In this document: one piece after another, positions 33,502 to 43,723 of the stretch
Position numbering within the stretch: position 1 is the stretch's first letter
How the letters are laid out: each line of letters begins with the position of its first letter
Source of the DNA: Exophiala sp. HKRS030
Taxonomy: Eukaryota; Ascomycota; Eurotiomycetes; Chaetothyriales; Herpotrichiellaceae
Direction of reading: 5' to 3'
DNA length: 64,000 nt
Assembly: GCA_023897205.1 (NCBI GenBank)
Contig: JAHWDD010000002.1
Location: forward strand, 2,046,001-2,110,000
Position numbers and translations under genes: made by a program
Notes under the pieces: generated by a model
What the model saw: only the letters and a program-made list of their open reading frames with translations
The model's database searches: none
Told to the model about the DNA's origin: nothing

Positions 33502-35325
33502 TTAGACCAGACTATCAAGCACGCCGGCCGTATATCGTATGACCTTGTCTATGCCGTGACGGTTGATGGCCGACACGGGGATGGCGGCGACACGGTTCCT
33601 CCACCCGTTCTCGTTCCCGCTGGGATGTTGGACTTGACGGGTCTCAACCTGGTGCACGTACGCGGCGAGCTTGGTGAACTCGTCCCGAGTGACCTGGGCG
33701 TCCTTGTCGGCCTTTGTCGCGATGACGAACCAAGGCTTTGCGCTGATGGGTGGTAATTTCAGCGGTTCGAGGGTCGTGTCTGGTGGGGGTGGGAATATCG
33801 AGATCGCTTCGCCTTCTTCGTCGTACATGGGTTCTTGTTGGTCCTCAGATGATGGTGACGGTGATGACGACGACGACGACGACAGAGGCTCAAAAGGTGA
33901 CCAATTGACGAGTCTGCTCTCGCTTTGCTCGTTGAGTTCCCGATTCCTGAGGGCCTCGTACTCTCCGACTTCCTTCCAAAGGTTCTTGAGCGCGAGCACG
34001 GCGTCGCCGGCGGACAGGTCGATGACAAATGCGAGGACCCTGGCGCGCTCGACGTGGCGCAAGAACTCCAGGCCGAGACCTTTGTCGAGATGCGCGTCCT
34101 CGATCAGACCTGGGATATCGGCCACGGTGAAATTCACGCGGGGAGCTTCACCTTGGACGCCGGAGCGGACCAGGGGACGACCTTGGTTGTTGTCCAGCAC
34201 GACGGTGCCGATGGTGGGAGCAAGCGTGGTGAAGGCCCAGTCTCCGATGCGCGTGCGAGAGTTGCTGATGGCCCGCGTCAGCGTGGACTTGCCGGCGTTG
34301 GGGAGCCCGACCAGGCCCACGTCCGCGAGGAGTTTGAGCTCGAGTTCGAGTTTGAGGCGAATGCCGAGTTCACCTTTGGTCGCGAATTTCGGCTTGGGGT
34401 CGTCCTTGGTCATGAAATGGGGGTTTCCCAGGCCACCGACGCCACCGGCCGCCAGGAGGATGGGCTTCTCCATGGGCTTGTCGAGGTCCAGCTTGATGGG
34501 CGCAGGAGGGGCGAGGACGGCGAGATGTGAGCGTCTCGATTTCGGAGGAGGCGGGAGGTGAGCGAGCACGTGCTTCGCGTCCATGTTGGACACGCCGGCG
34601 TAGAGAATCCATTTGTTGCGGAGGCCGTGGTCGGGTTGGCTGTAGGGATCTTCGTCGCTCATGGCCCGGAGTTCCTTGATGCGTGCCTCTTCGTCGGCGA
34701 GGGGGTCGCTGCGCCAGAGCTCGCGGACCACGGTGCCTACCGGGACTTGCACGCAAATGTCCTCTCCTTTGCGGCCTCCTTGACTCTTGCCTTGACCACC
34801 TATCCCCCTGCCCGCTTTGACGATGCCTCGTCTCGCCAGTTTGTGTAGACTCGTTTGTCCGGCGACGGCCTGGATCCAGATATTACCTCCCGAGCCTCCG
34901 TCACCGCCGTTCGGTGGGCCGTCGGATATGTGTGCATCGCGAAGGAAGGACACGCAGCCATTGCCCCCTGATCCCGCGTGGACGGTCAGGGAACATTTGT
35001 CGACAAAGACGTTGCGGGAGTAGTCCTCCGGTGAAGGGTTCAAATGAGTGCTGGTGACCGGAGGCGGCGGTTCGTGGGCTGCGGCACGTCGAGCTGCATT
35101 GACGGCCGCGAGCGAAGGTTGGTTCTGGCGGGCGGTGGTATGAAGTACATGTCTTCGCAGCCTTGACGGGATGCGACGTGTGTGTATTCGGACAGACGAC
35201 GAGGCTGCCTGGAAGAAGCAAGGATACAGAAATGGCGTCAAAGTGCCCTGCATCTGATTCATACTTCCGATCACTGACCCAGCTACTTGACACCGTTTGA
35301 AGGGACTGCGACCTTTTTTGTTCAT
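33502..35325 (-). CDS. MTG2: Mitochondrial Obg-family GTPase (Mtg2-like)
   Basis: Single exon, 607 aa. Obg/Mtg2 GTPases act in late assembly of the large ribosomal subunit; this one is probably mitochondrial because the first 90 residues are basic and hydroxylated (SSSVRIHTRRIPSRLRRHVL). The glycine-rich Obg fold starts near residue 105 (VHAGSGGNGCVSFLR, GPPNGGDGGSGGNIW). GTPase motifs follow: G1 GLPNAGKST near 340, G3 VADIPGLIED near 400, G4 ATKAD near 545. Insertions are present in the Obg domain (SDEDPYSQPDHG) and between G3 and G4, where a serine run (codons at 33866-33885) sits. The first ATG is at 35325; a later Met (MNQMQGTL) could be the true start. Confidence 0.92.
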   Translation of the reverse strand: MNKKGRSPFKRCQVAGSVIGSMNQMQGTLTPFLYPCFFQAASSSVRIHTRRIPSRLRRHVLHTTARQNQPSLAAVNAARRAAAHEPPPPVTSTHLNPSPEDYSRNVFVDKCSLTVHAGSGGNGCVSFLRDAHISDGPPNGGDGGSGGNIWIQAVAGQTSLHKLARRGIVKAGRGIGGQGKSQGGRKGEDICVQVPVGTVVRELWRSDPLADEEARIKELRAMSDEDPYSQPDHGLRNKWILYAGVSNMDAKHVLAHLPPPPKSRRSHLAVLAPPAPIKLDLDKPMEKPILLAAGGVGGLGNPHFMTKDDPKPKFATKGELGIRLKLELELKLLADVGLVGLPNAGKSTLTRAISNSRTRIGDWAFTTLAPTIGTVVLDNNQGRPLVRSGVQGEAPRVNFTVADIPGLIEDAHLDKGLGLEFLRHVERARVLAFVIDLSAGDAVLALKNLWKEVGEYEALRNRELNEQSESRLVNWSPFEPLSSSSSSSPSPSSEDQQEPMYDEEGEAISIFPPPPDTTLEPLKLPPISAKPWFVIATKADKDAQVTRDEFTKLAAYVHQVETRQVQHPSGNENGWRNRVAAIPVSAINRHGIDKVIRYTAGVLDSLV

Positions 35326-36516
35326 CGCATTCTCCGTACAGCAACCAGAAAAATTTGGGGTCTGGCGATTATCTAAGCAGGCGAGGCTACGAGGCTGCGG
35401 GCGCGTGGCATCAGGTACTCCGTACCGAGTTCGTATTCGGCTCCAGTCTGCACTCTATCTTGTCCGAACTGCATTGGCACTACCTTCTCTGGCCATACGT
35501 ATGTGCGACCTTTTCGACTGTCGACATGCCTTACACGCGCGACGAATTGTTGAGAAGCACAGAACTGTACAGTCACTTCGTCCATGGACATCTCAGCTTA
35601 TCGCAACGTGAGGGCAGTTTGCCCCACCGTACACAGGTAGGAAGCTATCGTTCGACCAGAATTTGCGTGATGTCCTATAACAGTAAGCCTTCACGGTGTC
35701 GCCGACCATCTACAGAAGCAGAAGATTACGATCCGGTAGTATTCAGGGAGATAACCCTCTAGGCAGGCTGTTCTCGGGGCGAACTTTTTGCCTAACACTA
35801 GCACTCACCGAGCTGCCAAGTGCCTCCACGGCTGCGATAGGTACCGTGCCCCTGTTTTGGACCAAATTCTGCGGGGAAAACTCGACTCTCTTGCGCTACG
35901 ATACAGGACACCTCTATCTTCAGGCTGTGAATTCAGCTATTATTGATGGTCGGTCGGCCCAAGGTTCGAATTGCCTCATAAAAGCACCATGAACCAGCAG
36001 AATACCTTGGGAGTCTGCCGTCCGAGGTCAATATAGTCGGGCTGTAGACCGGCCAAGAAGACACAGATCCACCTCTCGCCCCGAGGACGGCACAAGATAA
36101 GACCAGCTGATACGAAGGCAGCGACTTACAGTGTCGATCCGGTACCTTAACCAATGACACAAGTCCCTGCCTCGTGCCGAAGACTAACTAGATGCTATAG
36201 AAGGGATAGCGAGATGGGAATTGCTTGTACAATTTGGGTTGTCTACCGAAGCAACTGGCTGTTTAGAGAATTCGCTTCGTGGTGACTTCGAGAGAGTTTC
36301 GCGTGGCTCTGTGAACAAAAGGACCGGCCTTGATCAACAGCAGGACACGGAAACTATACTTTTACCTGTATAAACTGAACCAAATTCCCAGACATCGCAC
36401 TGACTATATCGGAAGTTGGCAATACGTTTCATCGCCATTCTTCACCTCAAGCCGCCTCGCCCTTGTTCCTCGGACCTTTTCCTCCCCAAGGTGATACTAC
36501 TGCACCAGCCGACATC
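35326..36516. other. Divergent intergenic region, Mtg2-like / amino-acid permease
   Basis: About 1.2 kb. A plus-strand frame at 35355-35762 (135 aa) has no recognisable domain and mixed codon use, so it is not called as a gene. TACTCCGTAC lies at 35416-35425 and a TATA box at 36369. Confidence 0.5.
36369..36374 (+). promoter_or_regulatory. Candidate TATA box of the amino-acid permease gene
   Basis: TATAAA, about 145 bp before the ATG at 36517, followed by a pyrimidine-rich leader. Sequence prediction only. Confidence 0.4.
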
Positions 36517-38482
36517 ATGGGAGCCCAAGACGAAGGCGTCGGATCACCTAGAAAGGATGAGACCATTACAGCCACCCTCTCTGAGGGATCGAACTCCTCT
36601 CATGATGAGAAGTCCGGCCCCAAAGTTGGTGCCATCGTCTCAGAAACATTCACCCCTGGCGCTGGCAATTCAGTGCAGCGTCGTATGAACAATCGTCAGA
36701 TCCAAATGAACGCCATCGGTGGTACCATTGGTGGAGCGCTGTTCATCGCAATGGGTGGTGCGCTGGCGAAGGGAGGTCCAGGTAGTTTGTTCCTGGGATA
36801 CTTCATCCACATCTGGTTTCAAGGCATTACAGCGACCTGCTCAGCTGAAATGGACACCTTCATGCCGGTCTCCGGTGCTTTTATCCAACACGCCAGTAAA
36901 TGGGTCGACCAAGCTCTTGGTTTCATGGTCGGCTGGAACTTTTACATCTACATGGCTCTCGGAATACCTTTCGAGATGGTCAGCACCAGCTTGATCCTAG
37001 GGTTCTGGCGCGACGACATTCCCATCGCAGCGGTGATATGTGTAATGATTGTATTATACGCGTGAGTGGTGAAGCATGAAGATGACTTGCTTTCCATTGC
37101 CAATCGGAAGGCATCTAGCTGACACTCAAATCTACCCAGTGTCCTCAACGTCTTCGCCGTGAACTATTATGGTGAAGCCGAATTCTGGCTCTCGTTGGGA
37201 AAAGTTCTCCTCATCATTATCTGCTTTAGCTTCACCTTCATAACCATGGTTGGTGGAAATCCCCAGCACGACGCATATGGATTTCGAACTTGGAACAAGC
37301 CGGTAAGACTCTCGGTCAAATTCAAGGTTTCTCTGGCAGTCAACTGTCTACAATGTCTGCTGACACCAACCTTTCGTTGTCACAGGGTGCGTTTCTCGAA
37401 TACGCCCATACTGGCAGTCTCGGTAGGTTTGAGGGATTCCTCGCTTGCTATTTCCAAGCCAGTTATATCATTACCGGTCCAGACTACATCTCCACCATTG
37501 CCGGAGAAGCCATCAATCCTCGAGTCTCGATCAAGAACGCATACAAGACCATGTTCTGGCGATTTCTCATCTTCTTTCTGGGATCTGCCCTCTGCATCGG
37601 TATCGTTCTGCCTGCCAACAACGAAACTTTGCTCAACGTCCTCAACGGCACCGAGCCTGGCGCCGGTACTGGTGCCGCATCACCGTATGTCATTGCGGCC
37701 AGAAACATGGGGATTGCAGTTCTACCGAGCTTGATCAATGCGCTCCTGCTCACCAGTATCATTTCCGCGGGGAACAACTACCTCTTCAGCTCATCGCGTG
37801 CCCTTTACGGTTTGGCAAAGCAGGGTCAAGCGCCCAAGATCTTCCTACGGTGCACCAAAGCAGGTGTCCCGATCTACTGTGTTGCTGTGACGATGCTCTT
37901 CTCGATTGTTGCATTCTTGCAGATGAACAACAGTTCTGCACAGGTATATTACTGGTAAGTTGTTGCTTTCGATTTCGACCAAGTACAAACGTCAGGCAGC
38001 TGACTTGAAAATCAACAACCAGGCTCGTCTCGCTCGGTACCGCCGGTGGTTTGATCAATTATCTGACCATGGTCATTACCTATGTCTTCTTCTACCGTGG
38101 CCTCAAGGCGCAAGGGATCGATCGAAGTACACTCCCGTTCAAGGGCTGGGGTCAACCGTACCTGGCTTATGTCAATCTGGTCTGGTTCCCCATCGTCCTT
38201 CTCACGTTCGGATACACCAGCTTTGTCTTCCCCTGGGACAATGCCACCTTCTTCAGCTACTATACCCTTTTGTTGCTCACGCCCATCACTTTCGGGTTCT
38301 GGAAGATTGTCAAGCGCACCAAAGTCGTCAAGCCCGCCGAGATGGACTTCGTCTGGGAACGTCCGGCGGTGGATGCGCACGAGAGGTCTCTCGTCGGAGA
38401 GCAGATTGGTTTCTGGCGTGAAATGTTGCAGTTGGCGGGAATCGGAAGGGGAAAAGGTTTACGCGTCGCACATGAAGCTTGA
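36517..38482 (+). CDS. Amino-acid permease (YAT/APC family)
   Basis: Four exons, 36517-37061, 37140-37302, 37386-37954 and 38023-38482, all with GT-AG introns; 578 aa. It is a plasma-membrane proton/amino-acid symporter with about 12 membrane segments. NNRQIQMNAIGGTIGGALFI and MPVSGAFIQHASKWVDQALG are YAT-family hallmarks in helices 1 to 3. Later come WRFLIFFLGSALCIGIVLPA and NYLFSSSRALYGLAKQGQAP. The C-terminal tail (FVWERPAVDAHERSLVGEQ) is cytosolic. The upstream in-frame extension starts with TTG, so the ATG at 36517 is chosen. It is followed by a convergent FAD oxidoreductase that could oxidise the imported compound. Substrate range is unknown. Confidence 0.93.
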
Positions 38483-38979
38483 CATCTGTCTCATCTACTC
38501 ACAAGGCGGGAACGACTGATCATGATGTGTGAGTGGCTTTTCGTTCGGATAGTATAATAGGTAGGTAAACCGGTTTTGGTTTTAAGTCATTGATCCACCG
38601 AGTGACGGGCCCTTCTCTTTTAAAAGGGGCAGTCTAATTATTTCAACCTTGTTCGTGTACAAGTTCATCCCATGTATGCTTGCTTCTAAACGAGCGAATT
38701 GTGTCACTATGGGTACACTGCTCAATACCATGGGGTCGGGAGGATATGCAAACTCAAGAGACAACATGACCCTTTGGTCATCGGACCAGCCAACGCACTC
38801 TTACTTGGTTTATCTCATATTCGGGGCATATATTTGGGCGACCCAATTTTCTATCTTCTCCTCTGTGGTGTCTGACCGAATCAGAGACAGACATTCTTAT
38901 TCCATTGTCTGGAATTGTCTGCTTGCTTCAAATGGGCCGACCTTGTATGTTTACCACATGCAAACAAAATAACAATATT
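38483..38979. other. Intergenic region between convergent genes
   Basis: About 500 bp. The frame at 38649-38972 (107 aa) lacks family resemblance. Probably the two 3' UTRs. Confidence 0.5.
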
Positions 38980-40652
38980 TCACAGCTTTGGTCTTCCTTC
39001 AAGGCTCGGCTGTAAGGTTGCACCGATACCAGACTCGTCCAAAAACCTCAACGTGGCGGCCTCGGCGGTGAACGCGGGTTTGTTCAACCTCTCTTCCGTC
39101 GGCAGATAGGCGCTGGGGAACCAGTCTGGAGGATCCTTGCCCAACATCATGAGCGCCACTGCCCTACCACTCGTGAGTCCGTTGGTCATGCCGTAGCTGT
39201 TCCACCCGGCCGCGATCCATTCACCCTTTCCCGGCCGCCCCGTGGCGGTCGAACACAACCAGCCAACGAACGGCAAGGTGTCTCCTGTCCGCGACATGAC
39301 TCCGGTCCAGATTCTTTGCACCTTGGGTTTTTGGGGCATCCATTTCTCTGTAAACACCCGCGGGAGGATGTTGGAGACGGTCTCGACGCTCTCTTCGCCG
39401 ACCTGTGAGTCGTCGGCCGTAAAAATCTCCTCGACCCGCTTGTGGTCGCCGCCGATCCAGACATCTCCCGCCGGTGCGTTCTGGAGAGCGTACCACCATC
39501 CCAACTCGAGGGTCCCCGAGGGTTTGTCGTAGTGCATGTCACGTAAAAAGGTCCAAGACATCTTACTACTCAGGTCGGGGAACTTGTGTCCGGGTTCCTG
39601 GGAAGACATGGTCCCGCGCAGCGGCCAGATCTTGCCTCGTAAGTGAGGGAGCAAGTGTGAGGCGTGGCCGTTGTTGCAGTGGACCAGGGCCGCGGTGCGG
39701 ATGATACCTCGCGGCGTCACCACCATGTACGGGTGCGCCGGGTCGGTGTCTGCGTCGTACAAGATGGCCGTCGCGGGAGTGTGGGTTTCGATATTGAGTC
39801 GGCCACTGCCGCCGTATTTGTCCTGGAGGCGCTTGAACACGCCGGTGACGAGTCGATACGGCCAACAGACTCCGGCGGGGAACTTGTAACCCCCATAGCC
39901 ACCCTTGACATTCCACCCCTGTTCGTTTGTGTCGTCAGTCGTCGAGGTTTGGGTCTAGGAAGTTTAGAAGAAGTGTGGGAGAAAGGGGAAACACCCCCCC
40001 CCCCCGGAGCGAGGCGGATGAGATGTTGAGACAGACGTACCGATTCTACTTCCTCCTTGGGCACCCGTTGAAACGAACCCTTTTCTTCGGGGAGATGAGT
40101 CTCGTAGAGGTCGACGGCTGCTTGGACACGACCCCAGGATGCCTTGTCCATGTAGACGATTCGCTTGGTGACTCGTCGCGCGACCGCCTCCCTACGCAGG
40201 TTGTCGTCGTAGCTGTCTGCGAGGCGGTGCATTTCTTCCAACGTGTACAGAGCCAGACGGGCAATCTTGGTCGCCGTTTCGAGACCAAAGTCGTCGGCCA
40301 GTTGCGCAAATCGAAGCGCGTACGGTTTGACGAGCTGGCCCCCGTTGCGGCCGGTGGCGCCGCTACACAAACCTCGAGCATCCAGCACGGTGACGGTTTT
40401 CGATCCCGAAGTCGGGTCTTCCAACAGAGTTTTGGCGACACCGAGACCCGTGATGCCTGACCCGATGATGAGGAAGTCCGTGGTGCGTGGTAACACTTTG
40501 GATTGTGCGCTGCCAACCGCGGGGTGAGACGGCACCTGCCATGACGATACGGTGGGTTTGGGTTGTGGTAGTCCTGGATCGCCGCTGATCTGAGCAAGTA
40601 GATTCGATCCAATGGTACTATCGAGCCATATCTTTGGCCTGGGGTTTGTCAT
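38980..40652 (-). CDS. FAD-dependent oxidoreductase (DAO / glycine-oxidase-like family)
   Basis: Two exons on the minus strand, 40652-40041 and 39918-38980, phase 0; 516 aa. The dinucleotide-binding motif is FLIIGSGITGLGVAKTL near residue 60, followed by VTVLDARGLCSGATGRNGGQ, the usual FAD contact of the DAO fold. The junction gives KEEVESGWNVKGGYGGYKFP, typical of this group. Near the C-terminus GEWIAAGWNSYGMTNG binds FAD. Members deaminate amino acids or secondary amines with oxygen, making peroxide. The 122-nt intron contains a run of 12 C residues (39994-40005). The longer in-frame N-terminus begins with TTG, so the ATG at 40652 is preferred. The third-base repeats STRTRHTSTRT upstream are therefore probably untranslated. 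Confidence 0.9.
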
Positions 40653-41407
40653 GGTTCTCGTCGAGGTGTGCCTGGTTCTAGTGCTGGTCCTGGGTATGGA
40701 TGTGTTGGAAATATTGATGTGTCTTGAATATTCGCCGATCCCAGATAGACATATTTCATGCAATGACTCTGTCCAGCGCTAGTAGCATTATGAAGCACTT
40801 CGATCAATCATTAATCTTCTTCCTAGGTATGTTTGTGAGGTCTGAGAATGTCTTCATGGTTGCCGTGTTGCCGTTATCTCGACACGTCCGTTTCTTTTCC
40901 CTTTTCGGATTAGAAGCCACTTCGGGGCGAGAATGCACGCTACAGCCCAAAGGATCCGAGTTAGTATCTTCTTTGACCTCGTACACTTCGTATCCATGGC
41001 CATACACGTGGTCTGAAGAGTTTCCGCCCTGAGGACTCGGTAATCAGATGTCGTTGCCGAATAGGCTTTGAAGCATCGCTCTCATGTGGTCCTTCTCCAG
41101 ATCTCCTCCACGTTCGATATGATCTACTTCGCGAAGAAGCTTAAGGAGACCCTCAAACTGGGCACTGGTGAGGGTGGACCTGGAAACGAAGTACTATTGC
41201 CTACAGAATCCTGATTTTTCCTATAATGACTTAGACACCACGCCTAAGTGTACGTTGGCATAAAATCGATTTCGTTTCACGCTTACAACCCATTTTTGTA
41301 GTTAACGGCAAGCAAGGTTTCCCTCTCTTCAAGAGTATGACTCTGGTATTGTTGCCATTTGTTCTCCTAGTCTGTGTAATCTTCCCATCTGGGTACTCCG
41401 AGAGGCT
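40653..41407. other. Intergenic region
   Basis: About 750 bp between the FAD oxidoreductase start and the end of the decayed oxygenase (minus). A frame at 40724-41032 has no family resemblance. Nothing else is recognised. Confidence 0.45.
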
Positions 41408-42470
41408 TCAAGTTGCCGGATGTGCGCCTTGGGCTCTAGGAGGAACGTAGATATAGTTTAACCTGCGTCGAACATACTACAGGAACTGTTAGCATTTTTA
41501 AATACGACGATCAGGGAAGATGCTATAACCAGGACTAACCTCTCCACAGGATATTGGTTCATACTTTGCCGGCATATCTTCACTGGTGTAACTTGGGAGC
41601 ACAGAGAATTCCTCGTTGCAGTTGAAGCCAATGAAGAACGGCATGGAATAGCGATCAGAAGTCGTCCGCATGAAACCCCGGTGGAAGGGGGACTTGAATC
41701 GATCATTGCTCAAATGCATAAGGTAATCGCCAATATTGACAACAAAGGTTCCGGGGATCCGAGGGGCTTTAACCCATGAACCATCAGTCATTGGGACGGA
41801 CCTGTAGACCTCCGATCATGTCCTGCCATAGGATCGTGAAGGATTGAATGTCGGTGTGAGCACCCAGACCAACGTCTTCGAGGGAGGTGGCCGTGATGCT
41901 GTCCTCAGGCAGCCCAGGATAGTAGTTAAAGGGCGAATCACCGTTCATAACTCACATGTCAGTCATGATTCTCTGCATGGGGAATACCAGATTGCGGGAC
42001 GAGATTAAAGCACCTTCCGGACTTGTAACTAGCCTGTCGAAGTACTCTTCTGGCAAATCGAGTTCTCTTGCCAGTATTTGGTGCAATTTGTGTCGTGCCC
42101 TCCCATGGAAATTCTTCGCCTGGGAGAGAAACCTTCACCTCTGCAGACAAAGCATGGGGGTCTTACACTTCGGGGCCGTAGTTGGGATTATAGCAATAGG
42201 TGAATTGTTCGATGTTGTCCTTGGAATTCATCGACTTGGAGGCAACACCTCGACGCAAATGCCAGCCGTTGAAGTACTTCGACTTGCTCCTTGCTACCTT
42301 CTCTTTTTCCTCGGCCGATTGATGAAAGAACACTTTTGCCTGTGCGTGTGCTGCCTGAACGATTGATGCCGTGATTCTTGTCTTGAGCTTTGGCGTCATG
42401 ATACAAATGATGCGCAATTTTGTCATCTCGTTGGTGCTCGATCCCCTTGTCATGCTTACCGAGCCGCACC
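41408..42470 (-). pseudogene. Decayed 2-oxoglutarate/Fe(II) oxygenase (isopenicillin-N-synthase-like)
   Basis: Homology to the family can be followed on the minus strand across several frames: QAAHAQAKVFFHQSAEEKEK, SKSKYFNGW, DPHALSAEVKVSLPGEEFP, LDLPEEYFDRLVTSP, NYYPGLPEDS, LGAHTDIQSFTILWQD (iron-binding His and Asp), APRIPGTFVVNIGDYLMHLS and RFKSPFHRG (third iron ligand). The last intron, 41539-41477, still has good signals and leads to YVRRRL. Lesions: in-frame stops at 42163-42165 (after NYGPEV), 41952-41954 and 41784-41786; frameshifts near 42075, 41787 and again near 42390. No splice choice removes them. The N-terminus is missing and the homology stops at about 42470, next to the transporter relic. 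Confidence 0.85.
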
Positions 42471-42486
42471 TACTGACCTATGCCTC

Positions 42487-43232
42487 TCAAGATACTACCT
42501 CGGGGCGATGTTGACTCAAGCTGGCATCACTTCTGCAAAGACCAAGCTTCAGATCAATACAATCTTGAGCTGCTGGATTCTTGTCCTTGCTGTGGGTGGT
42601 AGCTTCATCATCGATATTATTGGGCGTAAACCATTAGGCCTACTCGGTGTTGGTGGAATGATCGTATCACTATTCATCTTTGGAGGTCTCGCAAAAGGCA
42701 GGTTTTCTCTCCCACGATGATATGATGTATAGTTGTCGGGCTCTAACATACATTCAGTATACGGAAATGGTGGCAATACCTCCGGCGTTTATGGCACCGT
42801 AGCCATGATCTTCATCTTCAAGGGTTTCTACGCAGGCTCATTTACACCTTTGAACACCATCTACTCGACGGAGGTGGTATCTTATCGAATTCGAGCCGCT
42901 GGGCTCTCGCTCTTCCGACTTGTGACCAGTGGATTTGGGTATGGCCCACCGTCTCTCTCCCCCCTCTACGTGTTTTTTGTTATAGTAGAAGGGGAGATCG
43001 GCCTTTTGACTGACCAGTTTGATGCAGAATTTTGGCTTCGTTCGCGATGTCGTACGCCATGGGCGATCTCGGGTGGAAGTTCTATATAATCAATGCATTC
43101 TGGGATATTCTCTTCCTTCTGATTATATACTTCGTTTGGATCGAGACTCGCGGTTTGACGCTGGAAGAGATTGCGATCAAGTTCGGCGATCTTGATCAGG
43201 AAGCGTTTACCATCGATGGCATCCCGTCGTAA
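42487..43232 (+). pseudogene. 5'-truncated MFS sugar transporter relic
   Basis: Three exon-like blocks, 42487-42697, 42758-42938 and 43028-43232, keep one frame and encode the C-terminal part of a hexose/lactose-permease-like transporter: YYLGAMLTQAGITSAKTKLQ, DIIGRKPLGLLG, FIFKGFYAGSFTPLNTIYST, SFAMSYAMGDLGWKFY and the family motif WIETRGLTLEEIAIKFGD. Only about the last five or six membrane helices remain; no start codon or N-terminal half lies upstream, where the opposite-strand oxygenase relic begins at once. The first intron would need a GC donor (GCAGGT at 42698), perhaps a mutated GT. It is probably non-functional, although the remaining blocks have no internal stop. Confidence 0.8.
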
Positions 43233-43723
43233 GGTGCTGAGCTTGAGAAAAATGGTGCCGCGGTCAAAGTAAATAGCGTTTGATTCTTCCACTCTCCATT
43301 GATGTGCTTAACGACCTCGTGTGATATGTGTTCAGGCAATAGTCTTGACTCAGGAATATAGTTGGACCTGGTGGTACGGCACTCATGCTGCCCGGCTGCA
43401 TGTCCAGTTTCCACCAGGATGATAATTTCCGGGCCCAGATTGGGGAGGTTGCATCGGGCATGGACTTGATATCATATTGTTTTGGATTCGTTGTCAATCA
43501 GTCTGCCAGGTTACGAATGTCGCAAGTTCAGCCTTGCAATGTAGCCTTGTCGGTGCCAAGAACGCGTCACATGATGCTGCCCCTCCTCCATCCATCGCAT
43601 CAACCATCATCGTCTCTTCCTTTCCACCTTCTGCCAATGCATCAACCCAAACTGCTCACGACCGCTCAATCAAAGATACTGAGCATCCTAGTTTACAGGT
43701 AATAGCGAGGATGAATACTCCGA
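43233..43723. other. Intergenic region
   Basis: About 490 bp between the transporter relic and the Zn2Cys6 regulator, both plus. It should hold the regulator's promoter. No gene is seen. Confidence 0.5.

Noticed and set aside
35355..35762. Plus-strand frame of 135 codons before the amino-acid permease
   Set aside because: No domain, no recognisable family and no clear splice extension; treated as a chance opening.
35960..35980. GGTTCGAATTGC, similar to a tRNA B box
   Set aside because: No A box, acceptor stem or anticodon arm can be folded around it.
42138..42165. Intron removing the TAA in the oxygenase relic
   Set aside because: The only GT...AG pair across the stop is 28 nt, too short for a fungal intron, and would delete the conserved DPHALSA segment.
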